DNA of 64,000 bases. Origin: DASZIT01 sp035948855 (GTDB lineage: Bacteria; Actinomycetota; Acidimicrobiia; Acidimicrobiales; RAAP-2). The notes beneath the pieces were generated by a model. It had not been told where the DNA came from and ran no database searches. It saw nothing but the letters and a program-made list of their open reading frames with translations. The stretch lies in contig DASZIT010000022.1 in the NCBI GenBank assembly GCA_035948855.1, positions 1 through 64,000 of the forward strand, in the 5' to 3' direction. This document shows, one piece after another, positions 1 through 7,330 of the stretch. Made by a program: the position numbers and the translations under genes. How positions within the stretch are numbered: the first letter of the stretch is position 1; every line of letters starts with the position of its first letter.

Positions 1-510
1 CGGGCCGCCGAGTTTGATGGCAGCGAGCTGTTCGAAGACCAGGGACACGTCATTCACATCGAGGCCCGGGCGCAGCACGTCCTTCACCCGCTCGAACAAT
101 TCGACCATGAGCTCGTTCGCCCGGCCGGCCAAGGCAAACAGCTCTTGGCTCGGTTCGAACTTGCCGGCCAGGGCGAGGGTCAACGAGCTGGTGCCGGCCT
201 CGACCATCTTGTGCATGAAGGCCGAGAAGACGGTCCAGTCATCCCGGTCGTCAGCCAGGGCCGACTCGACGATCGATACGACGAGATCCAGACCATCGCC
301 GCAGAGTTTGCGGAGAAGGTCGTCCTTGCTGGGGTAGCGGGAATAGAGCGCGCTGATCCCCACCCCGGCTCGATGGGCCACCGCGGTGATCGGCGCCCCG
401 GGGTCGGCGATGAAGACCTCCCGGGCCGCTTCGAGGATGCGACCGTCGTTGACGGCCGCCTGGCGGCGGCGTCCGCTCAGGGGTGCCGGGACTTCTGATT
501 CTTGGGGCAT
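1..510 (-). CDS. TetR-family transcriptional regulator (3' end outside window)
   Basis: The reverse strand reads without a stop from ATG at 510 to the window edge, so the C-terminus is missing. Residues about 15-65 form a TetR-type helix-turn-helix: RRRQAAVNDGRILEAAREVF, then an AVAHRAGVGISALYSRYPSK-type recognition helix, with the SKDDLL that ends the DNA-binding domain. The rest is a helical ligand domain of unknown specificity. The start has no Shine-Dalgarno; a -10 box sits just upstream, so the mRNA is probably leaderless. The divergent neighbour is a thioesterase gene, which suggests an acyl-CoA-linked role, but that is inference. Confidence 0.85.
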   Translation of the reverse strand, partial: MPQESEVPAPLSGRRRQAAVNDGRILEAAREVFIADPGAPITAVAHRAGVGISALYSRYPSKDDLLRKLCGDGLDLVVSIVESALADDRDDWTVFSAFMHKMVEAGTSSLTLALAGKFEPSQELFALAGRANELMVELFERVKDVLRPGLDVNDVSLVFEQLAAIKLGGP

Positions 511-529
511 TTCCGAAATTATACCGGAA
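511..529 (-). promoter_or_regulatory. TetR promoter with overlapping dyad operator
   Basis: TTCCG (511-515) and CGGAA (525-529) form an inverted repeat with a 9-nt spacer. The reverse-strand -10 TATAAT (523-518) lies inside the dyad and ends 7 nt from the ATG. A repressor bound here would block its own promoter, so negative autoregulation by the TetR protein is likely. Confidence 0.55.
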
Positions 530-596
530 TAAAAGATTCCGTTCTGTTTACGGTTCCCATTTGATCCCGGAGCTTTTCATCGGGCGTGTCGGCAGA

Positions 597-1073
597 TCAC
601 CCGGGCGAGGCGGTGACATTCTGGAGCCGCAGTTCACCGTGGGCCACCAGCTTCCCGGCTCCGTCCTTGACGTCGACCTGCCACAGCTGCTGGGTACGAC
701 CCTGGTTGAGCGCGACGGCCTCCACGTTGACCCGACCGGCGGTGACCGACCGCAGGAACTGGGTGGTGTTGGTGAGCCCGACCGCGACCATCCCCTGGTC
801 CTTCACCGCGGTGGTGGCTCCGATGCTGGCCGCACTCTCGATGGCGGTGGCGTACACCCCGCCATGCACGATGCCCCACGGGGTGTGGTGCTCCGGTCCG
901 AGTTCGATGTGCCCGGTGACCCGGGTGCCGGTGACCTCGTCAATGACCAGACCGGCGGCGGCAACGAAGGCGCTGCCCGTCTCGAGCGAGACGGCGTTGA
1001 GGCTCGGCCCTCCCCGGGAGGTCGCCGGGGTCGAATCGGTCACCCGTTGGTCTTCTGTCGACGTTTCGTTCAC
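597..1073 (-). CDS. PaaI-type hotdog-fold thioesterase
   Basis: A 158-residue single hotdog domain. The segment HHTPWGIVHGGVYATAIESA carries the HGG signature on the central helix of PaaI/4HBT thioesterases, which hydrolyse (often aryl-)acyl-CoA. The reading frame is open upstream to 1691, but that part overlaps the divergent thioesterase gene and has no domain. I place the start at GTG 1073 because a TACAGT -10 lies 7 nt upstream; GTG 1043 is an alternative. The substrate cannot be told from sequence. Confidence 0.8.
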   Translation of the reverse strand: MNETSTEDQRVTDSTPATSRGGPSLNAVSLETGSAFVAAAGLVIDEVTGTRVTGHIELGPEHHTPWGIVHGGVYATAIESAASIGATTAVKDQGMVAVGLTNTTQFLRSVTAGRVNVEAVALNQGRTQQLWQVDVKDGAGKLVAHGELRLQNVTASPG

Positions 1074-1080
1074 AAAAACG

Positions 1081-1086
1081 ACTGTA
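1081..1086 (-). promoter_or_regulatory. -10 box of the PaaI-type thioesterase
   Basis: Reverse-strand TACAGT ends 7 nt before GTG 1073, implying a leaderless transcript and supporting that start. Confidence 0.45.
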
Positions 1087-1220
1087 GGAGATTGCGTTCT
1101 ATCACGCAACCCACTACCATCGCCTCCTGTGGAGCAGCACACCGCGGCGGAACTGCCTGGCATTGGGGCCCGGCGCCCACAAAGTGCCGGATCCGGCCCT
1201 CCGACCGGCCGGTTGTTCTC

Positions 1221-2045
1221 GTGACCACGTCGGCGCCGAGCCTGCCGGCCGCCTCGTTTTCGGAGGTAAGCGGGTTGGTGGCCCGACGACCTGGGTGCTT
1301 CGACGCTGACGTCAACCCGGAGTGGACCATCGGCGGGAAGCCCAACGGCGGATATCTCCTGGCCATGCTGGGCCGGGCCGCCGCCTCGGTGTCTGAACAC
1401 AGCCACGTCATCGCGGCCAGCGCCCATTTCCTCCATTCTCCCGACCCCGGTCCGGTCGTCGTCGAGGCCGACGTCCTGCGAACCGGACGCACGGCGAGTC
1501 AGGTTCACGCCCGGATGAGCCAAGGTGACCAGGCCTGCGTTGAAGCGTTGCTGACCACCAGCCAACTGGACGAAGCGACCGTTCCCTATTGGGATCGGGG
1601 CCTGCCGCCGGTGAGCCAGATCGCCTTTGAGGACTGCACCCGTTTGGTCCCGCAGACACCGAATGGAATCCGGGTCGCGCTCATGGAGCAAATCGAGGTG
1701 CGGCTGGAACCCGGGTCGGATTCCTTCAGAACCCAGCCAACCGGGCGGGGCGAGCTACGCGGTTGGTTGGCCCTTCCGGCGGGCGAATCCTTCGACCCGG
1801 CCTCACTGCTCTTTGCCGTCGATGCCTTCCCGCCGGCAACCTTCGACATCGAGTTCACCGGCTGGGTACCCACCCTCGAGTTGACCGTCTATGTGCGGGC
1901 CCTGCCGGCACCCGGCCCGGTACGGATTCTGCAGCGGGCGCACCTGATCGAGGCGCAGCGGGTCGACGAGTCGTGCTTCGTCTGGGACCACGCCGGCCGT
2001 CTGGTCGCTCAAGGGACTCAGCTCGCCGGCATTCGCCTCGGATGA
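1221..2045 (+). CDS. Acyl-CoA thioesterase-like protein (TesB/4HBT_3 type)
   Basis: About 274 residues resembling double-hotdog TesB-type thioesterases. The N-terminal hotdog has the motif FDADVNPEWTIGGKPNGGYL followed by a helix and strands (ASAHFLHSPDPGPVVVEADVL). The C-terminal half, with AFPPATF and WVPTLELTVYVRALP, matches the second hotdog. The frame is open upstream to 483, but only from GTG 1221 does it read as the family, so I use that start. It is divergent from the PaaI-type thioesterase. The role is hydrolysis of fatty acyl-CoA by family; the substrate is unknown. Confidence 0.75.
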   Translation: MTTSAPSLPAASFSEVSGLVARRPGCFDADVNPEWTIGGKPNGGYLLAMLGRAAASVSEHSHVIAASAHFLHSPDPGPVVVEADVLRTGRTASQVHARMSQGDQACVEALLTTSQLDEATVPYWDRGLPPVSQIAFEDCTRLVPQTPNGIRVALMEQIEVRLEPGSDSFRTQPTGRGELRGWLALPAGESFDPASLLFAVDAFPPATFDIEFTGWVPTLELTVYVRALPAPGPVRILQRAHLIEAQRVDESCFVWDHAGRLVAQGTQLAGIRLG

Positions 2046-2062
2046 ACGCCGGATCTGCCCGA

Positions 2063-2068
2063 TAGAGT
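2063..2068 (+). promoter_or_regulatory. -10 box upstream of the LigD-type polymerase
   Basis: TAGAGT ends 8 nt before GTG 2077, so the 5' leader would be one or two bases. It sits in the 31-nt gap after the thioesterase stop. Confidence 0.35.
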
Positions 2069-2076
2069 CTGGCCCG

Positions 2077-3087
2077 GTGTCCGATGACCAGGAACGGCTC
2101 ATAGCGATCGCAGGCCGAGAGGTGAGGATCTCGAGCCCCGACAAGATCTATTTTCCCGAACTCGGCGCCACCAAGTTCGAACTCGTCTCGTACTACCTCC
2201 AGGTCGAACAGGCGCTGCTGAATACCGCGGCTGGGCGTCCGGCCATGCTCCAACGGTTTCCCAACGGTGCCACCGGTAAGTCGTTCTTTCAAAAGCGGGT
2301 GCCGTCCGGCGCACCGTCGTGGCTCGAGACAACCACCGTTTCCACGCCGAACGGCACGACCTCCAACGCACTGGTGGTCGCCGACCTCGCCCACGTCGCC
2401 TGGGCGGTCAACCTGGGCTGCCTCGGTCTGCACCTGTGGCCCTACCGGGCTGCCGACGCGGCCTTCGCCGACGAGTTGCGGATCGACCTCGACCCCCAAC
2501 CCGGAGTCGGGTTCGACGAGGTGCGGGCGGCGGCGTACCACTGCCGCGACCTTCTCGACGAGCTGGGACTCGTCGGCTACCCGAAGACGACAGGCAACCG
2601 GGGACTGCACATCTACCTCCGGCTGGAGCCGCGCTGGGACGCCACCGAGGTGCGCGCCGCAGCCGTGGCCTTCGCCCGAGAGACGGAACGCCGGCACCCC
2701 ACCCTCATGACCGCCAATTGGTGGAAGGAGGAACGGGGCACGCGGGTCTTTGTCGACTTCAATCAGAACGCCCCGCACAAGACGGTCTTCGGCGCCTGGT
2801 TCGCCCGACCCCGAACCGGCGGTCAGGTGTCAACGCCGCTGTCGTGGGATGAAGTTGCCGACGTGCTTCCCGACGACCTGACCATCAGAACCGTCCCCGA
2901 CCTGCTTGAGCAACGGGGCGATCCCTGGTCGGGGATCGGCGATGCCCTGCAGTCCCTTCAGCCCTTGCTCGACCTCGCCGAGCGCGACAAGGCGGCCGGG
3001 CTCCACGACGCGCCATGGCCGCCCGAGTACCCGAAGGGCGCCGACGAGCCGACCCGGGTGGCCCCCAGCCGGGCGAAGAAGTCGTAG
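2077..3087 (+). CDS. ligD: LigD-type non-homologous end-joining polymerase/primase
   Basis: A 336-residue stand-alone polymerase domain of the archaeo-eukaryotic primase superfamily, as in LigD. Visible active-site motifs are RIDLDP (Asp137, Asp139), TTGNRGLHIY with His178, and VFVDFNQN (Asp227). The N-terminus VRISSPDKIYFPE is typical of the domain. Members add nucleotides, often ribonucleotides, at double-strand breaks. Here polymerase and ligase are separate genes with a PHP protein between them. No ku gene is in the window, so the end-binding partner would be elsewhere. Confidence 0.92.
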   Translation: MSDDQERLIAIAGREVRISSPDKIYFPELGATKFELVSYYLQVEQALLNTAAGRPAMLQRFPNGATGKSFFQKRVPSGAPSWLETTTVSTPNGTTSNALVVADLAHVAWAVNLGCLGLHLWPYRAADAAFADELRIDLDPQPGVGFDEVRAAAYHCRDLLDELGLVGYPKTTGNRGLHIYLRLEPRWDATEVRAAAVAFARETERRHPTLMTANWWKEERGTRVFVDFNQNAPHKTVFGAWFARPRTGGQVSTPLSWDEVADVLPDDLTIRTVPDLLEQRGDPWSGIGDALQSLQPLLDLAERDKAAGLHDAPWPPEYPKGADEPTRVAPSRAKKS

Positions 3088-3090
3088 CTG

Positions 3091-4110
3091 ATGGATCCCG
3101 TCTCCACCCTCCGCCGGATCTCCTATCTCCTGGAGCGCAACGGTGCGGATAGCTACAAAGTCCGCGCCTTCCGGCAAGCCGCCACCGCCCTGGAGCCCAT
3201 GTCCGAGGCGGACCTGCACCAGCTGGCCGCCTCCGGGCGCCTGCAGACCATCCCGGGTGTCGGGAAGTCGACCGCCCAGGCCATCAGCGAAGCGCTGGCC
3301 GGTGAGGTCCCCGCCTACCTGGCCAAGCTCGAGACCGAGCCACCGGACATCACCCTGGATGCCGCCGCCCAGGCGCTGCTCGACCAGCTCCAGGGGGACT
3401 GCCATTCCCACTCCGACTGGTCGGACGGTGGCAGCCCTATCCGAGAGATGGCGGAGGCGGCCCGGGACCTGGGTCGCGGCTATCTGGTCCTGACCGACCA
3501 CAGCGCCCGGTTGACGGTGGCCCACGGGCTCGATGCCAAGCGGCTCCGGAAACAGCTCGAGGTGGTCCGCACCCTGAACGAAGAGCTGGCCCCGTTCCGG
3601 ATCCTCACCGGGATCGAGGTGGACATCCTCGAGGACGGCGCCCTCGACCAGGACGAGGATCTCCTCGCCGAGCTCGACGTGGTGGTGGCCAGCGTCCACT
3701 CCAAACTCCGGATGGATGCCCCCACCATGACCCGGCGCATGCTGGCCGCCATCGAGAGCCCGCACACTGACATTCTCGGGCACTGCACGGGACGGTTGAT
3801 CACCGGCAAGGGTCGGCCGCAGTCAACCTTCGACGCCGAAGCCGTCTTTTCCGCCTGTGCCCGCACCGGCACCGCGGTGGAGATCAATTCCCGTCCCGAG
3901 CGGCAGGACCCGCCCGAGGACCTCCTACGCCAGGCCATCGAGCTCGGCTGTCTGGTCTCCATCGACACCGACGCCCACGCACCCGGGCAACTCGAGTGGC
4001 TCGGTCGAGGATGCGTCAACGCGGTGCGGGCCGAGGTGCCCGAGGACCGGGTCGTCAACCGAAAGTCCGCCGACGAACTCCTGGCCTGGACGGCCACTCA
4101 CGCCGCCTGA
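3091..4110 (+). CDS. PHP-domain phosphoesterase with PolX-like HhH N-terminus
   Basis: 339 residues. Residues 1-75 look like the helix-hairpin-helix region of family X polymerase (SYLLERNGADSYKVRAFRQA, then IPGVGKSTAQAI). Residues 100-310 are a PHP domain with metal ligands: GDCHSHSDWSDG (His105, His107, Asp112), TDH (136-138), GIEVDI (Glu176), SVH (His203), GHCTGR (His231) and DAH (Asp294, His296). The nucleotidyltransferase palm that lies between these parts in bacterial PolX is absent, so this should be a 3'-end phosphatase/exonuclease-like protein without polymerase activity. It starts 3 nt after the LigD-type gene and is probably co-transcribed. Confidence 0.85.
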   Translation: MDPVSTLRRISYLLERNGADSYKVRAFRQAATALEPMSEADLHQLAASGRLQTIPGVGKSTAQAISEALAGEVPAYLAKLETEPPDITLDAAAQALLDQLQGDCHSHSDWSDGGSPIREMAEAARDLGRGYLVLTDHSARLTVAHGLDAKRLRKQLEVVRTLNEELAPFRILTGIEVDILEDGALDQDEDLLAELDVVVASVHSKLRMDAPTMTRRMLAAIESPHTDILGHCTGRLITGKGRPQSTFDAEAVFSACARTGTAVEINSRPERQDPPEDLLRQAIELGCLVSIDTDAHAPGQLEWLGRGCVNAVRAEVPEDRVVNRKSADELLAWTATHAA

Positions 4111-4130
4111 GGGCACCGCGGGATCCTGGG

Positions 4131-4136
4131 TACGAT
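4131..4136 (+). promoter_or_regulatory. -10 box of the ATP-dependent DNA ligase gene
   Basis: TACGAT ends exactly 6 nt before GTG 4143, giving a leaderless start inside the repair cluster. Confidence 0.5.
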
Positions 4137-4142
4137 CAGCGG

Positions 4143-5204
4143 GTGACCCTTCCCGTACCGCCACCGGTGGCGCCCATGCTGGCCAAACTCACCCGGGAGC
4201 TCCCCCGGGCCGACGGCATGTTCTACGAACCGAAGTGGGACGGCTTCCGCTGCATCGTCTTCCGGGACGGCGACGAGGTGGAGTTGGGTAGCCGGAACGA
4301 GAAACCGCTGACCCGGTACTTTCCCGAGCTCATCGCGCCCCTCAAACGCGATCTCCCCGACCGCTGCGTTCTGGACGGAGAGATCGTGATCGCCGGACCT
4401 CATGGCTTGGACTTCGATGCCCTGTCCCAACGGATCCATCCGGCCGAGTCCCGGATCACCATGCTGGCCTCGACCACACCGGCCTCCTTCGTGGCCTTCG
4501 ACATTCTGGCGTCGGGCGATCGCGACCTCTGTGATGCCCCCTACGCCGAGCGGCGCAAACTCCTCGAGAAGACGCTCAAGTCATCGAAGGCGCCGATCCA
4601 TCTGACCCCGGCGACGACCGACCCTGACGTGGCCAGCGACTGGTTCTCGCGGTTCGAGGGGGCGGGCCTCGACGGGGTGGTGGCCAAACCCGGCGACCTC
4701 CGATACCTCCAGGACAAGCGGGCGATGTTGAAGGTCAAGCATGAGCGCACGGCCGACTGTGTGGTGGCCGGCTTTCGCTGGCACAAAGAAGGAGGCATCG
4801 TTGGATCGCTACTGCTCGGCCTCTACGACCAGAAGAAGGTCCTGCACCACGTCGGGGTGGCCTCCGGGTTCACCGCCGCCCGGCGCAAGGAGCTGGTGGG
4901 GGAACTGGAGCCGCTTCGGTCCGGCGCCATCGAGGGCCATCCCTGGTTGCAGGCGGCCACCGAGTCGAGCCGGATCCCGGGGGGCACCAGCCGCTGGAGC
5001 GCGGGCAAGGACATGAGCTGGGAGCCCCTGCGGCCCGAGCTGGTCTGCGAGGTCTCCTATGACCACCTCCAAGACGAGCGCTTCCGCCACGGCACCTCCT
5101 TCCGGCGGTGGCGTCCGGACCGGCAACCCGCCTCTTGCACCTACTCCCAACTCGACGCACCGGTTCCGATGGAGCTCTCCCTGGTGTTCGACGCCCTCAG
5201 CTAG
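4143..5204 (+). CDS. ATP-dependent DNA ligase (LigC/LigD ligase-domain type)
   Basis: 353 residues. The adenylation domain has motif I EPKWDGFR with nucleophile Lys31, motif III FVAFDIL, motif IV LDGVVAK and motif V KVKHERT, followed by an OB-fold ending in YDHLQDERFRHGTSFRRWRPD. This is the compact ligase type found in mycobacterial LigC or in the ligase domain of LigD. The frame is open to 3996, but the upstream part overlaps the PHP gene; GTG 4143 has a matching -10. Its stop overlaps that of the convergent exonuclease by 8 bp. Confidence 0.92.
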   Translation: MTLPVPPPVAPMLAKLTRELPRADGMFYEPKWDGFRCIVFRDGDEVELGSRNEKPLTRYFPELIAPLKRDLPDRCVLDGEIVIAGPHGLDFDALSQRIHPAESRITMLASTTPASFVAFDILASGDRDLCDAPYAERRKLLEKTLKSSKAPIHLTPATTDPDVASDWFSRFEGAGLDGVVAKPGDLRYLQDKRAMLKVKHERTADCVVAGFRWHKEGGIVGSLLLGLYDQKKVLHHVGVASGFTAARRKELVGELEPLRSGAIEGHPWLQAATESSRIPGGTSRWSAGKDMSWEPLRPELVCEVSYDHLQDERFRHGTSFRRWRPDRQPASCTYSQLDAPVPMELSLVFDALS

Positions 5205-6081
5205 CCGCGAGGTTGGCGGCCCGCTCGGCCAGAGCCGGAGCCCGTAGATGGCGGCACATGCCCTCGAACTCCGGAGTGGGTCCGCGCCATTGGAGATCGG
5301 CGACGTCGGGAAGCAACGTACGGTCGATCCGGAGGACGGCGAGGGTCCGGAACAACCGGACCAGGTCTCGCTGGTTTGCCAGAGTGGCGGCCAATTTGTC
5401 GGCGCCCCGCACGGATTTGCGCACTGCGGGATCCCAATCGTTGGCGTTGTCGGGAATCGCGTCGACTTGCTCGTAGTGGGCCAGCACGAGTGCGGCCGAA
5501 CGTTTGCCCCACCCGACCAGACCCGGGAAACCGTCGGCGGAGTCGCCCACCAGGGCCAGCCAGTCAGGAATCGATTGGGGTGAGACTCCGAACTTGGCCC
5601 GCACGCCGTCCTCGTCGGTGACCACGTCCTTGCGCCGATCGAGCTGGACCACCCGTTTGCCCACCACGCACTGGGCCAAGTCCTTGTCGGGCGTGCAGAT
5701 GACCACCTGATCAACGGTCTGGTCGTCGGCGGCGACCGCGGCCGCCGAGGCCAAGGCGTCGTCGGCCTCGACCTCGACCATCGGCCAGACCACCACGCCG
5801 AGCGCGACGAGGGCGTCCTCGAGCGTGTTGAACTGAGATCTCAGCGCGTCCGGGATTTCGGCCCCGGTCTTGTAGTCGTCCCACAACTGGTTGCGAAACG
5901 ATTCGATGACGTGGTCGGTGGCCACCCCGAGATGGGTGACGTCGCCGGACAGCATGCCCAGCACCGAAGTGACGACGCCATAGGTGGCACCAATCTCCGT
6001 CCCGTCGTCGGCCGCTCGAGGCGGCTGCCCGAAGAATTGACGGAACAGCTCGTAGGTCCCGTCGAGCAGATGCACACGCAT
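5197..6081 (-). CDS. 5'-3' exonuclease / flap endonuclease domain protein
   Basis: 294 residues with the fold of the N-terminal domain of DNA polymerase I. It begins MRVHLLDGTYELFRQFF. Metal-binding acidic clusters are visible in VEVEADDALA and CTPDKDLAQCV, and the H3TH-like segment SIPDWLALVGDSADGFPGLVGWGKRSAA follows. No polymerase domain is attached. I chose ATG 6081 (preceded by AAGGAC) over an in-frame ATG at 6159, which adds 26 unrelated residues. It faces the repair ligase gene and probably belongs to the same functional group. Confidence 0.85.
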   Translation of the reverse strand: MRVHLLDGTYELFRQFFGQPPRAADDGTEIGATYGVVTSVLGMLSGDVTHLGVATDHVIESFRNQLWDDYKTGAEIPDALRSQFNTLEDALVALGVVVWPMVEVEADDALASAAAVAADDQTVDQVVICTPDKDLAQCVVGKRVVQLDRRKDVVTDEDGVRAKFGVSPQSIPDWLALVGDSADGFPGLVGWGKRSAALVLAHYEQVDAIPDNANDWDPAVRKSVRGADKLAATLANQRDLVRLFRTLAVLRIDRTLLPDVADLQWRGPTPEFEGMCRHLRAPALAERAANLAAS

Positions 6082-6261
6082 GAGGTTCCGTCCTTCGGTA
6101 TCGGCGCGGTTTGGGTCACGTGCCCCGCAGCCAGAGCCTACGTACGCAGCCGCAGCCATGCGGACAGGTCCGATCCAGCATCCAGGTTCGGCCCTCGGAA
6201 TGAGTTGTTATGGACATGTGAGGGCTTCCCCTGGGCTCTTGTTCGGCCGATTCGACGGGTA

Positions 6262-6267
6262 CATACT
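6262..6267 (+). promoter_or_regulatory. -10 box of the sterol-desaturase-family gene
   Basis: CATACT ends 7 nt before GTG 6275, a slightly off-consensus box at leaderless spacing. Confidence 0.35.
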
Positions 6268-6274
6268 GCAAACT

Positions 6275-7204
6275 GTGACTGAGCCAGCTCCTCCCGCCCT
6301 CCGTCGCAAGCTCACGCTCGGCGACGTGACCATCGCGGTGGTGACCGGCGCGATATTCCTCGGCGCCCTCGCGGTGCGCAGTCGGTTGGTGTTCGCCATT
6401 GTCGTCGTGGCCGCCATCTTCGTGCCGATGGAGAGGATCTTCGCCCTGCGTTCGCAGCGGGTGTTCCGCGCCCGTTGGCGGACCGACCTGGTCCACTTCG
6501 TCGTCAACAACCTCCTGACCACCGGCCTGCTGGTGGTGGTCGTGGTCACCATCGGGGCGTCGCTTCGGGCGGCGGTGCCGGGGTCGCTCCGCGGGGCGGT
6601 CGCCGGCCAGAGTCTCGGGCTCCAATTCGCCGAGGCGTTTCTGATCGCCGAACTCTGTGGCTACTGGGCCCACCGCGCCACCCACAGGGTGCCGATCCTC
6701 TGGCGGTTCCACCGGGTCCACCACTCCATCGAGGAGATGGACTGGCTGGCGGCCGGCCGCCTGCATCCCATCGACCAGGCCTTCAGTCGATCGTGCATCG
6801 TTCTGCCCCTGGTCGCCCTCGGCTTCACCAAATCCACCTTCGGGGCATTCCTGGTGTTCCTCACCTTCCAGGCACTGTTCATCCACGCCAATGTCCGGTT
6901 CCGGTTGGGGCCGCTGCGCTGGCTGATCACCACCCCGGAGTTCCATCACTGGCATCACTCCGGTGATCCGGCCGCCTACAACAGCAACTTCGCCGGCGAG
7001 TTCCCGGTGCTGGACCTGATCTTCGGCACCCTGCATCTCCCGTCCGGAAACATGCCCGACAAGTACGGGATCGAGGAGTCGGCGCCCAATGGCTACCTGG
7101 CCCAGTTGCTCTGGCCCCTGCGCCGATCCGTCGCCTCGGTGGGTGCAACCGCCCTCGCGGCGTCGACGAACCCCGTGGTCGGAGCCACCGCCGACCTGAC
7201 CTGA
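6275..7204 (+). CDS. Sterol desaturase / fatty acid hydroxylase family membrane protein
   Basis: 309 residues, integral membrane, non-haem di-iron oxygenase family. The histidine boxes are present: WAHRATHR, FHRVHHS, an intervening HANV and the C-terminal EFHHWHHS. Hydrophobic helices lie near residues 15-55, 75-105 and 180-215. Members hydroxylate or desaturate sterols, carotenoids or fatty acyl chains using O2. I use GTG 6275 because the 65 codons upstream encode no membrane or domain signal and a -10-like box precedes this GTG. The substrate is unknown. Confidence 0.82.
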   Translation: MTEPAPPALRRKLTLGDVTIAVVTGAIFLGALAVRSRLVFAIVVVAAIFVPMERIFALRSQRVFRARWRTDLVHFVVNNLLTTGLLVVVVVTIGASLRAAVPGSLRGAVAGQSLGLQFAEAFLIAELCGYWAHRATHRVPILWRFHRVHHSIEEMDWLAAGRLHPIDQAFSRSCIVLPLVALGFTKSTFGAFLVFLTFQALFIHANVRFRLGPLRWLITTPEFHHWHHSGDPAAYNSNFAGEFPVLDLIFGTLHLPSGNMPDKYGIEESAPNGYLAQLLWPLRRSVASVGATALAASTNPVVGATADLT

Positions 7205-7276
7205 GCCCTCGGACTTGTCCGCTCCGAGTCGGATTAACGCGATGGACACTGAGACGATACCGGGGTGAAATCTCGA

Positions 7277-7301
7277 CCTTGTTCACTATGAGTGGACAAG
7301 G
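7277..7301. promoter_or_regulatory. 25-bp near-perfect dyad before the GS-like operon
   Basis: CCTTGTTCACT (7277-7287), a 3-nt spacer and AGTGGACAAGG (7291-7301) match in 10 of 11 paired positions. The dyad lies 30 bp before the ATG of the first ligase and upstream of its GGAGAGGG ribosome site. It has the size and symmetry of a GntR- or TetR-type operator. No regulator gene is adjacent, so a trans-acting dimer is inferred. Confidence 0.6.
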
Positions 7302-7330
7302 TTTCCGTCGATTCCGGAGAGGGATACCCG

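Noticed and set aside
483..1220. In-frame extension of the thioesterase gene at 1221 to a 520-residue protein
   Set aside because: The upstream part lies antisense to the PaaI-type thioesterase, has no domain and low-complexity composition; GTG 1221 begins the recognisable fold.
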